Source: Actinomycetaceae bacterium
GTDB lineage: Bacteria > Actinomycetota > Actinomycetes > Actinomycetales > Actinomycetaceae
Assembly (NCBI GenBank): GCA_030537735.1
Contig: JAUNVG010000001.1
Coordinates: 124,001 to 188,000 of the forward strand
Reading direction: 5' to 3'
Length of the DNA: 64,000 nt
Shown here piece by piece: positions 35,997 to 45,515 of the stretch. The notes below the pieces were generated by a model, which was not told the DNA's origin, made no database searches, and saw only the letters and a program-made list of their open reading frames with translations. Position 1 is the stretch's first letter, and each line of letters begins with the position of its first letter. The position numbers and the translations under genes are program-made.

Positions 35997-36617
35997 ATGT
36001 CGGTCGCGGTTGAGCGCGATCCCATGCGCGCGCAGCGTTTGGCGAAAGCTCGCTCCGCCTTACAAAAAGCCCACCAGTTAACGGGCGTGATTTCACCATT
36101 GCAAGTCTCGGAAGCTGATTGGCTATCAACCGGGGAAGGTGTTCGGGCAACCGGGGAAGGACCCCAAGTAACCGGGGAAGGGCTCCATGCTGCCCAGGAA
36201 AGGTTCCAAGCCTCGCGGGTAGCCGGCAGGGTCTGGCACGTGACGGGCAATGAGGAACTGTTCCAAGCCCTGGGGCAAGTAGCTAGCGCAACTGTTTGGA
36301 ACCTGCTTGCAGGATTGGAAAACCCCGGTTGGTGTGCGGCTGCGGAAATGGGCGTGGATTTACGTCGCACCGTGGTACTACCTGACCCGCTGGTGGTTGA
36401 TGCCAGGGTGCTGGCGGCTGCGATTGACGGTTTCGGGGTGGTGGCGTGCGGGCCGGTAGCTTTACCCTTCGCGCAAAAACGGGCTTTGAGTGGGCGAGTG
36501 CGGGCGCGGAAAGTTACTTTCCTAACCACCTGCGCGTGGGAGGGCGTTTCTGCGCCTTGGCCTGTCAGCGCAGCAGCTTTGTCCCGCAGCCCCGGTGGCA
36601 AGAGGAAGGTCAGCTAA
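35997..36617 (+). CDS. imuA': ImuA'-like mutasome protein
   Basis: A 206-residue protein identified mainly by position: it starts a LexA-controlled unit, its TAA overlaps the imuB start (TAATG), and dnaE2 lies nearby. ImuA' is a RecA-like accessory factor that binds ImuB and DnaE2 during error-prone bypass. The second half (about residues 68-200, including VASATVWNLLAGLENPGWCA and VVACGPVALPFAQ) fits a RecA-related fold without a Walker A loop. The N-terminal third contains three tandem 7-residue units beginning TGEG. It is shorter than mycobacterial ImuA' (about 250). Sequence-based certainty is moderate, contextual support strong. Confidence 0.78.
   Translation: MSVAVERDPMRAQRLAKARSALQKAHQLTGVISPLQVSEADWLSTGEGVRATGEGPQVTGEGLHAAQERFQASRVAGRVWHVTGNEELFQALGQVASATVWNLLAGLENPGWCAAAEMGVDLRRTVVLPDPLVVDARVLAAAIDGFGVVACGPVALPFAQKRALSGRVRARKVTFLTTCAWEGVSAPWPVSAAALSRSPGGKRKVS
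36128..36190 (+). repeat. Three tandem 21-base repeats inside imuA'
   Basis: Units 36128-36148, 36149-36169 and 36170-36190 share the 12-base core AACCGGGGAAGG and differ in the remaining 9 bases. They encode TGEG followed by three variable residues, three times in phase. The repeat number could change by slippage without breaking the frame. Confidence 0.9.
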
Positions 36618-38293
36618 TGCTAGTTGCCTTGGTCTACTTCCCCAACTGGCAGGTGCACTCACTAGTGGTTGACACCCCTCCTGCTGCGCCGGCAGCAGTG
36701 GTGGATAAACAACAGGTCGTTAGCCTCACCCCGACGGCCAGTGCGCGCGGAGTGAAAATCGGGATGCGACAGACCCTAGCTCTCCACCTCTGCCCGGACT
36801 TGCGGATAATGCCAGCGGACAGTGAGCGTAGCGCCCGCAGTTTTCAACGGGTTTTACAAGCCTTAGATGAGGTGGGGGCGCAAGTGCACGCGCTAGTTCC
36901 TGGAATCGCCTGGATGCCAGCTGAGCCCTTATTGAAGTGGCATGGGCAGCAGGAAAAAGTGTGTGAAACCATTATCGATACGGTGAGTCGCCATACCGCC
37001 AGTGACTGTCTGGTGGGGATAGGGCAGGGTCTGCTGGGGGCATGGGTGAGTGTACAAACCGGTGACCTGGTTTCACACCAGTGCGCCAAGGTTGAGGATT
37101 TCCCCTTAGCTAACTTAATGCCGCTGTGCCAAAACAATGTTACGCAAGTGGAAGCCACTATCTCGCAGTTAAGTGAACTAGGCATAACCACTGTTAAACA
37201 GTGCCGAAAGCTAGGTAGGAAACACCTGCACACGCGCTACGGGAAAGCTGGTGCTTTCTTAGCAGCCTTGATAGAAGACCAGCAGACCCCGCTGCCACTG
37301 CCGCTGCAAGCTGATGTTACCTACAGGGAAACCTTGACTTTCCCCGGACCCGTTAACGACCTAGATCACGTGCTACTTAATCTGCAGCAGGTAAGTGAAA
37401 AACTGGTGGAAACATGTATGGGTAAACAACTCAGCCCGCGGCGCATACATATTCGCGCTCGACTACAAACCCTAAGTGGCCAAGTCGAGCGTAAGCGGGG
37501 GTGGAGTTTACTTGAAGTTGCAAACACGCGGGACTTACTCGATCGGTTGCGCTGGCAGCTGCAAGGGTGGGTCAACGAAATACAAAATCAACCGCAGGTG
37601 AATCTAGAATTCGCCGATCTGCCCACCGGCGTCACCTGGATACAGATAGAAGCAGATTCACTGGTATCGGTAGCTGACCTCAGCCCGACACTGTGGGGTG
37701 GTACCAGCGCGGTAGATAGCCGCGCCGAAGCGGGGGCCTACCGTTTGCAAACCCTGGTGGGGGAAGACAACGTCCGGTACATAAACGTCGACGAAGGGTT
37801 CGACCCGTTAAGCCGCGTTCGCAGCGACAAGTGGGGTAGTGCGCGCACTAAACCTGCTTGGCACAACTGGCAACCAGGTGACGGCCGCGCGCGGGGAACT
37901 AATTTCCAGCCGGGGCAACGCTGGAAGGGAGCCCTACCGGCCCCCGCTCCCGCCACGGTTTTTCGCAGCGGCATCGAAGTGCAGTTACTATCTGGCGTTA
38001 CACCGGTACAAGTGGACGCATCCGGAGGGCTGGAAAGTATTCCAACCGCCCTCAAACTGCCATCGGCGGCCAAAGACGCCCAACAGCAGGTGAGTTTAGA
38101 TCTGCTTCACAAATGCATCGGTTATGGAACAGTTAACGTGACAAGCATCGAAGGGCCGTGGCCGGTTTTAGGCAGGTGGTGGCGCCAAAACGGGGCAGGC
38201 AAAGTATGGGTCAAACTCCACCCAGATGCAGGGCCGGCGCTTTTGGCGGCATGGCATGAGCGTCAATGGTTTGTTCATGCCGTATGGTACTAA
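36617..38293 (+). CDS. imuB: ImuB, catalytically inactive Y-family polymerase homologue
   Basis: A 558-residue ImuB. It begins MLVALVYFPNWQVHSLVVD, where the catalytic DMDxF of active Y-family polymerases is replaced by VYFPNW, as is typical for ImuB. The palm/fingers region shows VVDKQQVVSLTPTASARGVK. LSPTLWGGTSAVD lies where mycobacterial ImuB has its clamp-binding QLPLWGG; the motif is altered here. The ATG at 36617 overlaps the imuA' stop (TAATG), so the two are translationally coupled; an upstream in-frame start inside imuA' is unlikely. ImuB is the hub of the mutasome, joining ImuA', DnaE2 and the sliding clamp. Confidence 0.92.
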   Translation: MLVALVYFPNWQVHSLVVDTPPAAPAAVVDKQQVVSLTPTASARGVKIGMRQTLALHLCPDLRIMPADSERSARSFQRVLQALDEVGAQVHALVPGIAWMPAEPLLKWHGQQEKVCETIIDTVSRHTASDCLVGIGQGLLGAWVSVQTGDLVSHQCAKVEDFPLANLMPLCQNNVTQVEATISQLSELGITTVKQCRKLGRKHLHTRYGKAGAFLAALIEDQQTPLPLPLQADVTYRETLTFPGPVNDLDHVLLNLQQVSEKLVETCMGKQLSPRRIHIRARLQTLSGQVERKRGWSLLEVANTRDLLDRLRWQLQGWVNEIQNQPQVNLEFADLPTGVTWIQIEADSLVSVADLSPTLWGGTSAVDSRAEAGAYRLQTLVGEDNVRYINVDEGFDPLSRVRSDKWGSARTKPAWHNWQPGDGRARGTNFQPGQRWKGALPAPAPATVFRSGIEVQLLSGVTPVQVDASGGLESIPTALKLPSAAKDAQQQVSLDLLHKCIGYGTVNVTSIEGPWPVLGRWWRQNGAGKVWVKLHPDAGPALLAAWHERQWFVHAVWY

Positions 38294-38350
38294 TGCAAGT
38301 AGGTAAGCGGCGCGTGAACGTGCTCAGAACTAGGCGAAGGCGTAGGTGCA

Positions 38351-38989
38351 ATGGCGAAACTCTATTTCCGGTACGGAGCTATGAACTCCGGCAAATCTAC
38401 GGCCTTACTGCAAGCTGCCTACAACTACGAAGAACGTGGGCAGCGAGTGGTGTTAGCTAAACCCCGCGTCGACACCAAAGGTGACAGTGAGATCGTCTCT
38501 CGCCTGGGGGTGACGCGAGCGGTAAACATGCTGGTCGGCCCGCAAGACAACTTCCGCGACCTGTATCACGCCACCGCGAAAGGCGAAGACCCCAATGCGC
38601 TGGTCCCACACGTGCAGATACAGCCTGTAGCAGCGATCTTGGTGGACGAAGCCCAGTTCTTCACCCCCAGGCAAATAGATGACATGCTGCGCATCGCAGT
38701 GCTTGATGACGTGCCCGTGCTGGCCTACGGTATTCGCACCGATTTCCTTACAGTGGCTTTCCCAGGAGCTCGCCGGCTACTAGAAATTGCGCACACGGTG
38801 GAAGAACTGAAAACCATTTGCCGGTGCGGACGTAAAGCGATCTTTAACGGCAGGAAAGTCGACGACGAGTTCATCTTCGGTGGGGATCAGGTCGCTATTG
38901 ACGGGGTTGAAGTCACCTATGAATCGCTGTGCGGCGCCTGCTACTTACAGCAATCAGGTGGTCAACTCCAACCCATAGACTCGAACTAA
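38351..38989 (+). CDS. tdk: Thymidine kinase
   Basis: A 212-residue type II thymidine kinase (thymidine + ATP to dTMP). Walker A is FRYGAMNSGKSTALLQ, the catalytic/Walker B stretch is AILVDEAQFFTPRQID, and structural zinc cysteines occur in CRCGRK and CGACYL. It lies 57 bases after imuB and 9 bases before the SNF2 gene on the same strand, so it is probably part of the LexA-controlled transcript from 35949. Its presence in a mutasome operon may boost dTTP supply during repair synthesis (inference). Confidence 0.95.
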   Translation: MAKLYFRYGAMNSGKSTALLQAAYNYEERGQRVVLAKPRVDTKGDSEIVSRLGVTRAVNMLVGPQDNFRDLYHATAKGEDPNALVPHVQIQPVAAILVDEAQFFTPRQIDDMLRIAVLDDVPVLAYGIRTDFLTVAFPGARRLLEIAHTVEELKTICRCGRKAIFNGRKVDDEFIFGGDQVAIDGVEVTYESLCGACYLQQSGGQLQPIDSN

Positions 38990-38998
38990 AACGCAGCT

Positions 38999-41900
38999 AT
39001 GAATGATGGTTTACTTCATTTAATTAACTCCCAGACTCAAGGCCAACTTGAAAAACTGGTCGGCCACGCTGCCTATGCCATGGGGGCAGCGGACTTCGAT
39101 AAGAACCAAGTTAAAGAAGTCATCACCGACTGGGAAGAAGGGCGGATAAAAGCGCGGGTAGCGCACGGGGCTTTCACCTACAGCTGTTGGATCGCCGCCA
39201 GCGATGACGCTAGCGGCACTTTGCAGTTATCTTGCGCCTGCCGAGCAGGATCTAACTGTAGGCATACGGTGGCGGCGGTGCTTTGGATTAAATCCCACAA
39301 GGCGGATGTGACACCGCACTGGAGGGAGATCTTCGCCCCGCTGGAGCGCGCGCAAACCGGCGATGGGCAACTTGGACTGCACTTGGACTTCAACACCGCA
39401 CTGCTGACCCCACGGCGCCTCAGCCAGGGCAAAGAATGGACGAAGAATCGGGCCTCTTGGCGAGACATCACCAACCGCACGTGGAATAGCGTAACCGACG
39501 ACCTTGACCCGGCTCAGCTGTCGGCTCTGCGACGCTTGTGGGACAGCGTTTACGTCGGGCAGCTGGGAGCTGCCGGCTCCAAAGCGAATTTTTCTCTGCA
39601 ACTAGAGCAACTGGGGGCACACGCATTCGCATCCTTAGCGCAGGTACGCGAGGCCGGGGTGCGCCTACTTCACACCCCACTTAACGCCACCTCCACAGGT
39701 GGGGGCGAAGACACACTCGACCTGCAGCTAGCTTCCACCCCGGCGGCAGTGAAGATAGCCACCACTGCCACAGGGGAAAAAGTGCTAGCTTCTTGGCAGT
39801 TGCACTACCAGCAAGAGGTCTACGACCTGCGCGCCTCAAAGTCACAAATCGCGATATTCAACTGCAAACCCAGGCTTTTAGGGATCGGCAACCAGTTGGT
39901 TCCACTGACCCCCGATTCTGAAGCGCCCCTTAACGTCGCTAGCCTCCACCCGCAGGTAGAAATCCCTTCCCAAGACGTAGCCGAGTTCGACCTGCTACTG
40001 CAAGGGGGCCTATCCCACTTAGCGGCGACCGAGCAGACCACAAGCAGGGTTTTAGTTTGCAACGCCAAACTGGAAGACCCAGCTGAGGGCGGGCGCGCCT
40101 ACGTTCAGTGGCAGGTGGAAACACTCGTGGGTGAAACCACCTACACGAAGGAAATCACCTCCGTCCCTGAGCGCTCCGGACCGGTTTTTGACTTGATCCG
40201 CGAAGTAGCTAGTCGCGTTGACTTCCAGATCTCACCCCTGGTTCCACCCATGCGAGTAGACGTGTGGCAACTGGCGCAAATCGTGCGCAAAGGTGAAAAC
40301 GCCACTAGCGACCTGCCTGTAAGGTGGCAAACCCAGTGCCTGCCCGATGAACGATCACTACTTCCGGCCTCGGTGCGGATGAAAGTGAGCCCGAAAGGCA
40401 CCCGCACCGCTACCGACAGCTCGGGTGAAGAAGCTGGCTTAGTTCTTGGTGGGACCTGGCAGCAAAGCCGCGAAACTGACAGCGGACTTGATTGGTTCGA
40501 GGTCGAAGTCAGTGTCGGTGCGCAGGGGCAGCGGGTGAAACTAAGTGAGGTCATTCGCGCGCTCGGGCGCGGCGAACCCGGTGTCCTGGCCGAGGGCGGG
40601 GCGTGGGTTAGCGTAGAAGGCGCCGACTTCTTGCAGCTGCGTCAACTGCTGGACAGTTTGCGTGAAGATGAAGGCGTAGATGCTGAAGTTATCAGCGTTC
40701 CGAGCCAAAAAATCCCCCTGCTAGGGGTGGCGCAGGAACTTGGGTGGGAAGTGCAGTGGAAGGGCAAAAGCGCTCAATACGCTGACAAACTGCAGTACCT
40801 GCGAGGGGAGTTCGAAGCCCACCCTCAGTTGGAAAAGCCAAACGGCATCACCTTGCGCAACTATCAGGTAAGTGCGATTTCCTGGTTGCTTGCAGTTACT
40901 GAGCTGGGGCACGGCGGAGTACTTGCAGATGACATGGGGCTAGGTAAGACCGTGCAGGTATTGAGCTTCATTGCCACCTATAAGAAACTGCGTGAGTGCG
41001 GTCCGGTATTGGTGTGTGCCCCCACTTCGGTAGTTGGCGTGTGGCAGCAAGAGGCAGCGAAGTACTTCCCCGAACTGCGGGTGAAAGTGGTGCAGGCAAC
41101 TGCTGCGAAACAGCCTCTGGAGTTTGAAAAGTGGCAGGAAAACTACGACGTGGTGGTTACTTCCTGGACTTTGCTGAGGCTGGATCGGACCCAGTACTGG
41201 AAGGGGAACTGGTCTGGGGTGGTGCTCGATGAAGCCCAAGCTGTGAAGAATCCGCAAACCCAAACTCACCTTGCGGTGCGCAAGCTGAAACGAGACTGGG
41301 CGCTGGCTGTGACGGGAACGCCGATTGAAAACTCCATTTCCGATCTTTGGTCGATCTTGGCTTTGACCAATCCTGGACTGTTGCCGGGGCGTAAGAAGTT
41401 CATCGAGCGGTACGGCAAGCAGCTTGAAACCCAGGATGGGAGACAGGCCCTGTCGCAACTATTGCGCCTAATCATGCCGTTTATTCGCCGGCGGACGAAG
41501 GAAGAGGTAGCTACCGAGCTGCCAGCTAAGACAACTCAGATCCTAGAAGTTGAACTGGACGCCAAGCATCGAGCGCAGTACCAACGTGAACTGGTAGCTA
41601 TCCAACGCCAACTTGCGGTAGGTGGCGAAGATCAACAGCAGATGGGCCTGGTGCTGTCATCCCTGACTCGACTTCGCCTGCTGTCCTTAGATCCATCGCT
41701 TACTCAGAAAGAGGACGAACCCCCCCACCGATTCAGCTGGGAAAGGCAGTGCGAAGACTCGGTTCTTGGTGGAACAGCTATTGCAGCTGCGTGACAGTGG
41801 GCACCGGGCGCTGGTTTTTTCCCAGTTCACCTCCTACCTTCGTAAGATCGCCACAGCCTTAGAAGCAGCCCAGGTTTCGTATTCGTATCTAGATGGTTCA

Positions 41901-42248
41901 ACCCGAGGACGAGAGGAAGTTATCGAAGGATTCCAACGGGGCGATGACACCGCGTTCTTACTTTCCCTTAAAGCCGGTGGAACCGGTTTGACTTTGACGG
42001 AAGCTGACTATGTTTTCATTATGGATCCGTGGTGGAACCCGGCGGTGGAGCAGCAGGCGGTAGATCGCACGCATCGTTTAGGGCAGGACCGTCCCGTGCA
42101 TGTTTACCGTCTTTATTCCAGCGCAACTGTGGAAGAAAAAGTACTGCAACTGCAAGACCAAAAGCGTCAGCTGGTGGAACAGGTTTTCGCCACGGGCGCC
42201 GGAGCGCGACTACCAATGTCGGATCTGGTGGGGCTTATCCGGGATTGA
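38999..42248 (+). pseudogene. SWIM/SNF2 family DNA helicase, split by a frameshift at a C7 tract
   Basis: A SNF2-type ATPase gene in two frames. Part 1 (38999-41794) has the SWIM zinc finger CACRAGSNCRHTVAAVLW, Walker A DDMGLGKTVQVLSF, and LDEAQAVKNPQ. Part 2 continues in another frame to 42248 with ALVFSQFTSYLRKIATAL, LKAGGTGLTLTEADYV and DRTHRLGQDRPVHVYRL. The frames join at CCCCCCC (41720-41726): with six C the reading would be EPPTDSAGKGSAKTRFLVEQ, as expected for the family, giving 1082 residues. As written, translation stops at 41792-41794, after 931 residues, before the second RecA lobe. It may be a sequencing error, a recent mutation or a slippage switch. It follows tdk by 9 bases in the SOS island. 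Confidence 0.9.
41720..41726 (+). other. C7 homopolymer at the frameshift site of the SNF2 gene
   Basis: Seven consecutive C. One C fewer restores a single open frame across the whole helicase. Both frames are typical coding sequence on their side of the tract and non-family-like on the other, which places the shift at this run or within a few bases. Confidence 0.85.
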
Positions 42249-42353
42249 AAGTAGTCACACTTGCCTGCCTTTGGGTGCTAGCGGTTACCTGGGGGCTGTG
42301 GATTTGGCGCTAGGGGAGTGCCTCTATCTGCGGAGCGGAACACCTTGAAAGGC

Positions 42354-42375
42354 TCGAACAAATGTTCGATATAAT
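42354..42375 (+). promoter_or_regulatory. LexA operator fused to the -10 element of dnaE2
   Basis: TCGAACAAATGTTCGA (42354-42369) is a perfect match to TCGAAC-N4-GTTCGA. It is followed without a gap by TATAAT (42370-42375), then 6 bases and the GTG start. LexA bound here would sit in the spacer and on the edge of the -10 element. Confidence 0.93.
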
Positions 42376-42381
42376 GGTTTG

Positions 42382-45300
42382 GTGAGTGTTCCCTACGCTG
42401 AGCTGCACGCCTACAGTGCTTACAGTTTTCTCCACGGCGCCGACCTGCCCGCGGACATGGTGCGAACTGCCGCCAGTTTGAACCTGTCAGGAATCGCGCT
42501 ACTGGACCGCGGTGGTATGTACGGTGCCGTACAGACCGCAACTGCGGGACGCGAATACGGGATCGCCACCGTCTACGGTGCGCTCTTGCAGCTGGAAGAC
42601 CGCACACAGCTGCCCGTCCTCGCCACCGAGGTAGATGGCTACCACGACCTGTGCAATCTACTTTCGGAAGCCCAGTTAGGCAAACAACAACGCCACGAAA
42701 CCTTACTGACACTGGATCAGATTGAACATGCTGACAGGGGAAACTGGATCGTACTTACGGGCAACAGCACCGGACCGTTACGGCGTCACTTGGAAACATC
42801 CGGGCAGCGCGGAGCCAGTAGGTTCTTAAATGAACTTACCGGGCGATTTTCCTCCGAGCGGGTAGTGGTGGAATCGTGTTTGGAAACACCAGGTGAGCAA
42901 AACGACTTAGCGCAAACCCTGCACGACCTGGCTCGCGGGCACGGTTTACCCCTAGCTGCCACCACCGGAGCACGCGCCGCCACGGCGTCGTCTTTGCATC
43001 GGGCCCACCTATTGCGAGCTATTGAAGCTAACGCCACTTTTGAACAGGTTGCGCCCTACTTGGAAGCGATTCCCCCAATGTTAAGAAGTGACGCGCAAAT
43101 GCGGGCCATACACCACCGGTATCCGCAGGCGGTTGACACCGCTGGCGAACTAGCTGCGCAGTGCGCTTTCGACTTTCGTTTGATCGCACCGCAACTACCG
43201 GCGTGCGACACGCCCGAAGGCTACGACGAAGCTAAGTGGCTAAGGGTTTGCACCTATCGGGGGGCCTTGCGGCGCTACGGGACCCGAGCCCAGTATCCGC
43301 AGGCTTGGCAGACCATTGATAAAGAGCTGAATCTGATAGTAGAACTGGGATTTGCCGGGTACTTCCTCATCGTTAAAGAAATCGTGGACTTTTGCCGGCA
43401 GGAAAATATCCTGTGCCAGGGGCGAGGTTCAGCTGCTAACTCCGCAGTGTGTTTCGCCCTGGGAATAACCGCGGTGGACGCGGTGCGTCACCGCATGCTG
43501 TTTGAAAGGTTCCTTTCCCCGGGGCGCACTGGGCCTCCCGATATTGACATTGACATCGAAGCGGTTAGACGCGAAGAAGTGATTTCCCACATTTACAAGC
43601 GTTACGGTCGTCGGAACGCGGCTCAAGTGGCTAACGTAATTACCTATCGGCCGCGCTCGGCTTTAAGAGACACCGCTCGCTCCTGTGGTTTCCCAGAAGA
43701 AGTAATTGGCCAGTGGACTCGCCGCACACACCCAACGCCACCCGACCCGACAGTGGTATCCCTATCCCAACAGTTGACGCACCTGCCGCGACACCTGGGC
43801 ATCCACTCCGGAGGGATGGTTCTTACCCGCCAGCCAGTTAGCTCTCTTTGCCCCGTGCAGTGGGCATCTAAGGCCGGTCGCACGGTATTGCAATGGGATA
43901 AAGAAGACTGCGCGGAGGCGGGCCTAGTGAAGTTCGACCTCCTTGGGTTAGGCATGTTAACGGCCTTGCGGTACATGTTCACATCCCTAGAAAACGCCGG
44001 TCACACCCACCCAGACGGATCCCCCTACGAAATGGGTAACATTCCCCCTGAGGATCCGAAAGTGTACGACCTTTTATGCGCCGCAGACACCGTCGGGATT
44101 TTTCAAGTTGAGTCCCGCGCTCAGATGAACACGTTGCCCCGCATGCGACCACGGTGCTTTTACGACCTGGTGATCGAAGTGGCCCTGGTGCGCCCCGGTC
44201 CCATCCATGGGCAAGCAGTAAACCCCTACCTACGTCGAAGGCTCGGGGCGGAACCTGTCACCTACACGCACCCTCTTTTAGAGCCCATTTTGCGCCGCAC
44301 GCTGGGGGTAGCTATTTTCCAAGAACAGCTCCTTGCGATCGCCATTGACGTTGCGGGTTTCGATGCTGGCAAAGCTGACCGACTGCGAAAAGCCATGAGT
44401 TCTAAACGATCTAATGAACGCATGGCGCAGTTGCGACCTGATTTCTACGCGGGGTTAGCTAAACAGGGTATTACCGGAGAAAAAGCCGACACCATTTATG
44501 GTTTCTTGAAAGGTTTCGCGCAGTTCGGTTTTCCAGAATCGCACGCGTTTTCGTTTGCGAATTTAGTTTACGCTTCAGCCTGGATGAAAGTTCATTTCCC
44601 GGAAGAGTTTTACGCCGCTATCCTGGCAGCCCAGCCGATGGGTTTTTATTCTCCTGCTTCCTTAGTCCAAGACGCTCGCCGCCACGGAGTGCAGGTGCTG
44701 CGCGCAGACGTGAATTTCTCCACCCACAAAGCCAACGTTCAAAACCTAGACGAACCCCACGCCCTCACCCCCCTAAAACGGGTAACGCCACTGTCTGTGG
44801 ACACACGCAAAGCAGTTCGCCTGGGGCTGGACTCCATTAGGGACCTATCGAAAGCCACCATCGACCGCGTGGTGCAGGCGCGACAAAACGGAGCCTTTTC
44901 TTCTTTGGAGGATCTGGTGAACCGGGTGGGGCTGAGCAGTCACGAAATAGAACTGTTAGCGCGCGCCGGTGCGTGTGAGAGTTTAGCGCTCAACCGGCGA
45001 AGCGCCATGTGGCAGGCCAGGTTGCTTGGCACCACGCTAAAGCAGCCGGCACTGCCGGGCATCGATTGGCCCAGCCCGCCGCAGCTGCCGTCTCTAGAGG
45101 GGGAGGAAGAAACCAATTTGGATTACCGCGCCACCGGTTTAAGCGTAGGTAAACACCCCTTGCAGTGGCGTCGCCCGCAGCTAACTGCACAGGGAGTGCT
45201 CACTTGCCAGGCTGTTGATGCGCCTAAGAATGGGCAGCGAGTGCGGGTGGCGGGGTGGATAACTCACCGGCAACGTCCTCATACTGCGAAGGGAACCGTG

Positions 45301-45507
45301 TTCTTATCGGTGGAGGACGAAACCGGGTTGGTCAATGTCATTTGTACCCCGGGGATGTGGAAACATTTTCGACAAACCGCATTATCTAATGCGGTGGTAG
45401 TGGTGCGTGGGGTAGTGCAATGCCAAGATGGGGTATGCCAGTTATTGGCAGATAAAATAAGCAAATATGAAGCAGTGGCTGCTCCCCGGTCACGAGATTT
45501 TCGCTAG
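42382..45507 (+). CDS. dnaE2: Error-prone DNA polymerase DnaE2
   Basis: A 1041-residue C-family polymerase of the DnaE2 type (family about 1050-1100). The PHP domain starts ELHAYSAYSFLHGADLPADM; the second His of the usual HxH motif is Tyr here, so PHP metal binding is probably reduced. The polymerase core shows QGRGSAANSAVCFALG and the catalytic aspartates in PDIDIDIEAVRREE. A helix-hairpin-helix region and a C-terminal OB fold (RVAGWITHRQRP to about residue 1020) follow. The GTG at 42382 is preferred over the TTG one codon earlier because it lies 6 bases after TATAAT, as in leaderless genes. Together with ImuA' and ImuB it forms the SOS mutasome. Confidence 0.95.
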   Translation: MSVPYAELHAYSAYSFLHGADLPADMVRTAASLNLSGIALLDRGGMYGAVQTATAGREYGIATVYGALLQLEDRTQLPVLATEVDGYHDLCNLLSEAQLGKQQRHETLLTLDQIEHADRGNWIVLTGNSTGPLRRHLETSGQRGASRFLNELTGRFSSERVVVESCLETPGEQNDLAQTLHDLARGHGLPLAATTGARAATASSLHRAHLLRAIEANATFEQVAPYLEAIPPMLRSDAQMRAIHHRYPQAVDTAGELAAQCAFDFRLIAPQLPACDTPEGYDEAKWLRVCTYRGALRRYGTRAQYPQAWQTIDKELNLIVELGFAGYFLIVKEIVDFCRQENILCQGRGSAANSAVCFALGITAVDAVRHRMLFERFLSPGRTGPPDIDIDIEAVRREEVISHIYKRYGRRNAAQVANVITYRPRSALRDTARSCGFPEEVIGQWTRRTHPTPPDPTVVSLSQQLTHLPRHLGIHSGGMVLTRQPVSSLCPVQWASKAGRTVLQWDKEDCAEAGLVKFDLLGLGMLTALRYMFTSLENAGHTHPDGSPYEMGNIPPEDPKVYDLLCAADTVGIFQVESRAQMNTLPRMRPRCFYDLVIEVALVRPGPIHGQAVNPYLRRRLGAEPVTYTHPLLEPILRRTLGVAIFQEQLLAIAIDVAGFDAGKADRLRKAMSSKRSNERMAQLRPDFYAGLAKQGITGEKADTIYGFLKGFAQFGFPESHAFSFANLVYASAWMKVHFPEEFYAAILAAQPMGFYSPASLVQDARRHGVQVLRADVNFSTHKANVQNLDEPHALTPLKRVTPLSVDTRKAVRLGLDSIRDLSKATIDRVVQARQNGAFSSLEDLVNRVGLSSHEIELLARAGACESLALNRRSAMWQARLLGTTLKQPALPGIDWPSPPQLPSLEGEEETNLDYRATGLSVGKHPLQWRRPQLTAQGVLTCQAVDAPKNGQRVRVAGWITHRQRPHTAKGTVFLSVEDETGLVNVICTPGMWKHFRQTALSNAVVVVRGVVQCQDGVCQLLADKISKYEAVAAPRSRDFR

Positions 45508-45515
45508 GAGAGTCA

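Noticed and set aside
36128..36190. Short tandem repeats considered as a CRISPR array
   Set aside because: The units are contiguous, in phase and inside a coding gene, with no spacers of the right length and no cas genes.
35876..36601. A 241-codon open frame on the minus strand opposite imuA'
   Set aside because: It is the antisense of imuA', has repetitive low-complexity sequence caused by the 21-base repeats, and would run across the LexA box and promoter of imuA'.
41766..42248. The C-terminal SNF2 part considered as an independent helicase gene
   Set aside because: It lacks Walker A and the first RecA lobe, begins at a TTG inside the preceding gene, and its upstream frame continues the SNF2 sequence back to the C7 tract, so it is the second half of one gene.
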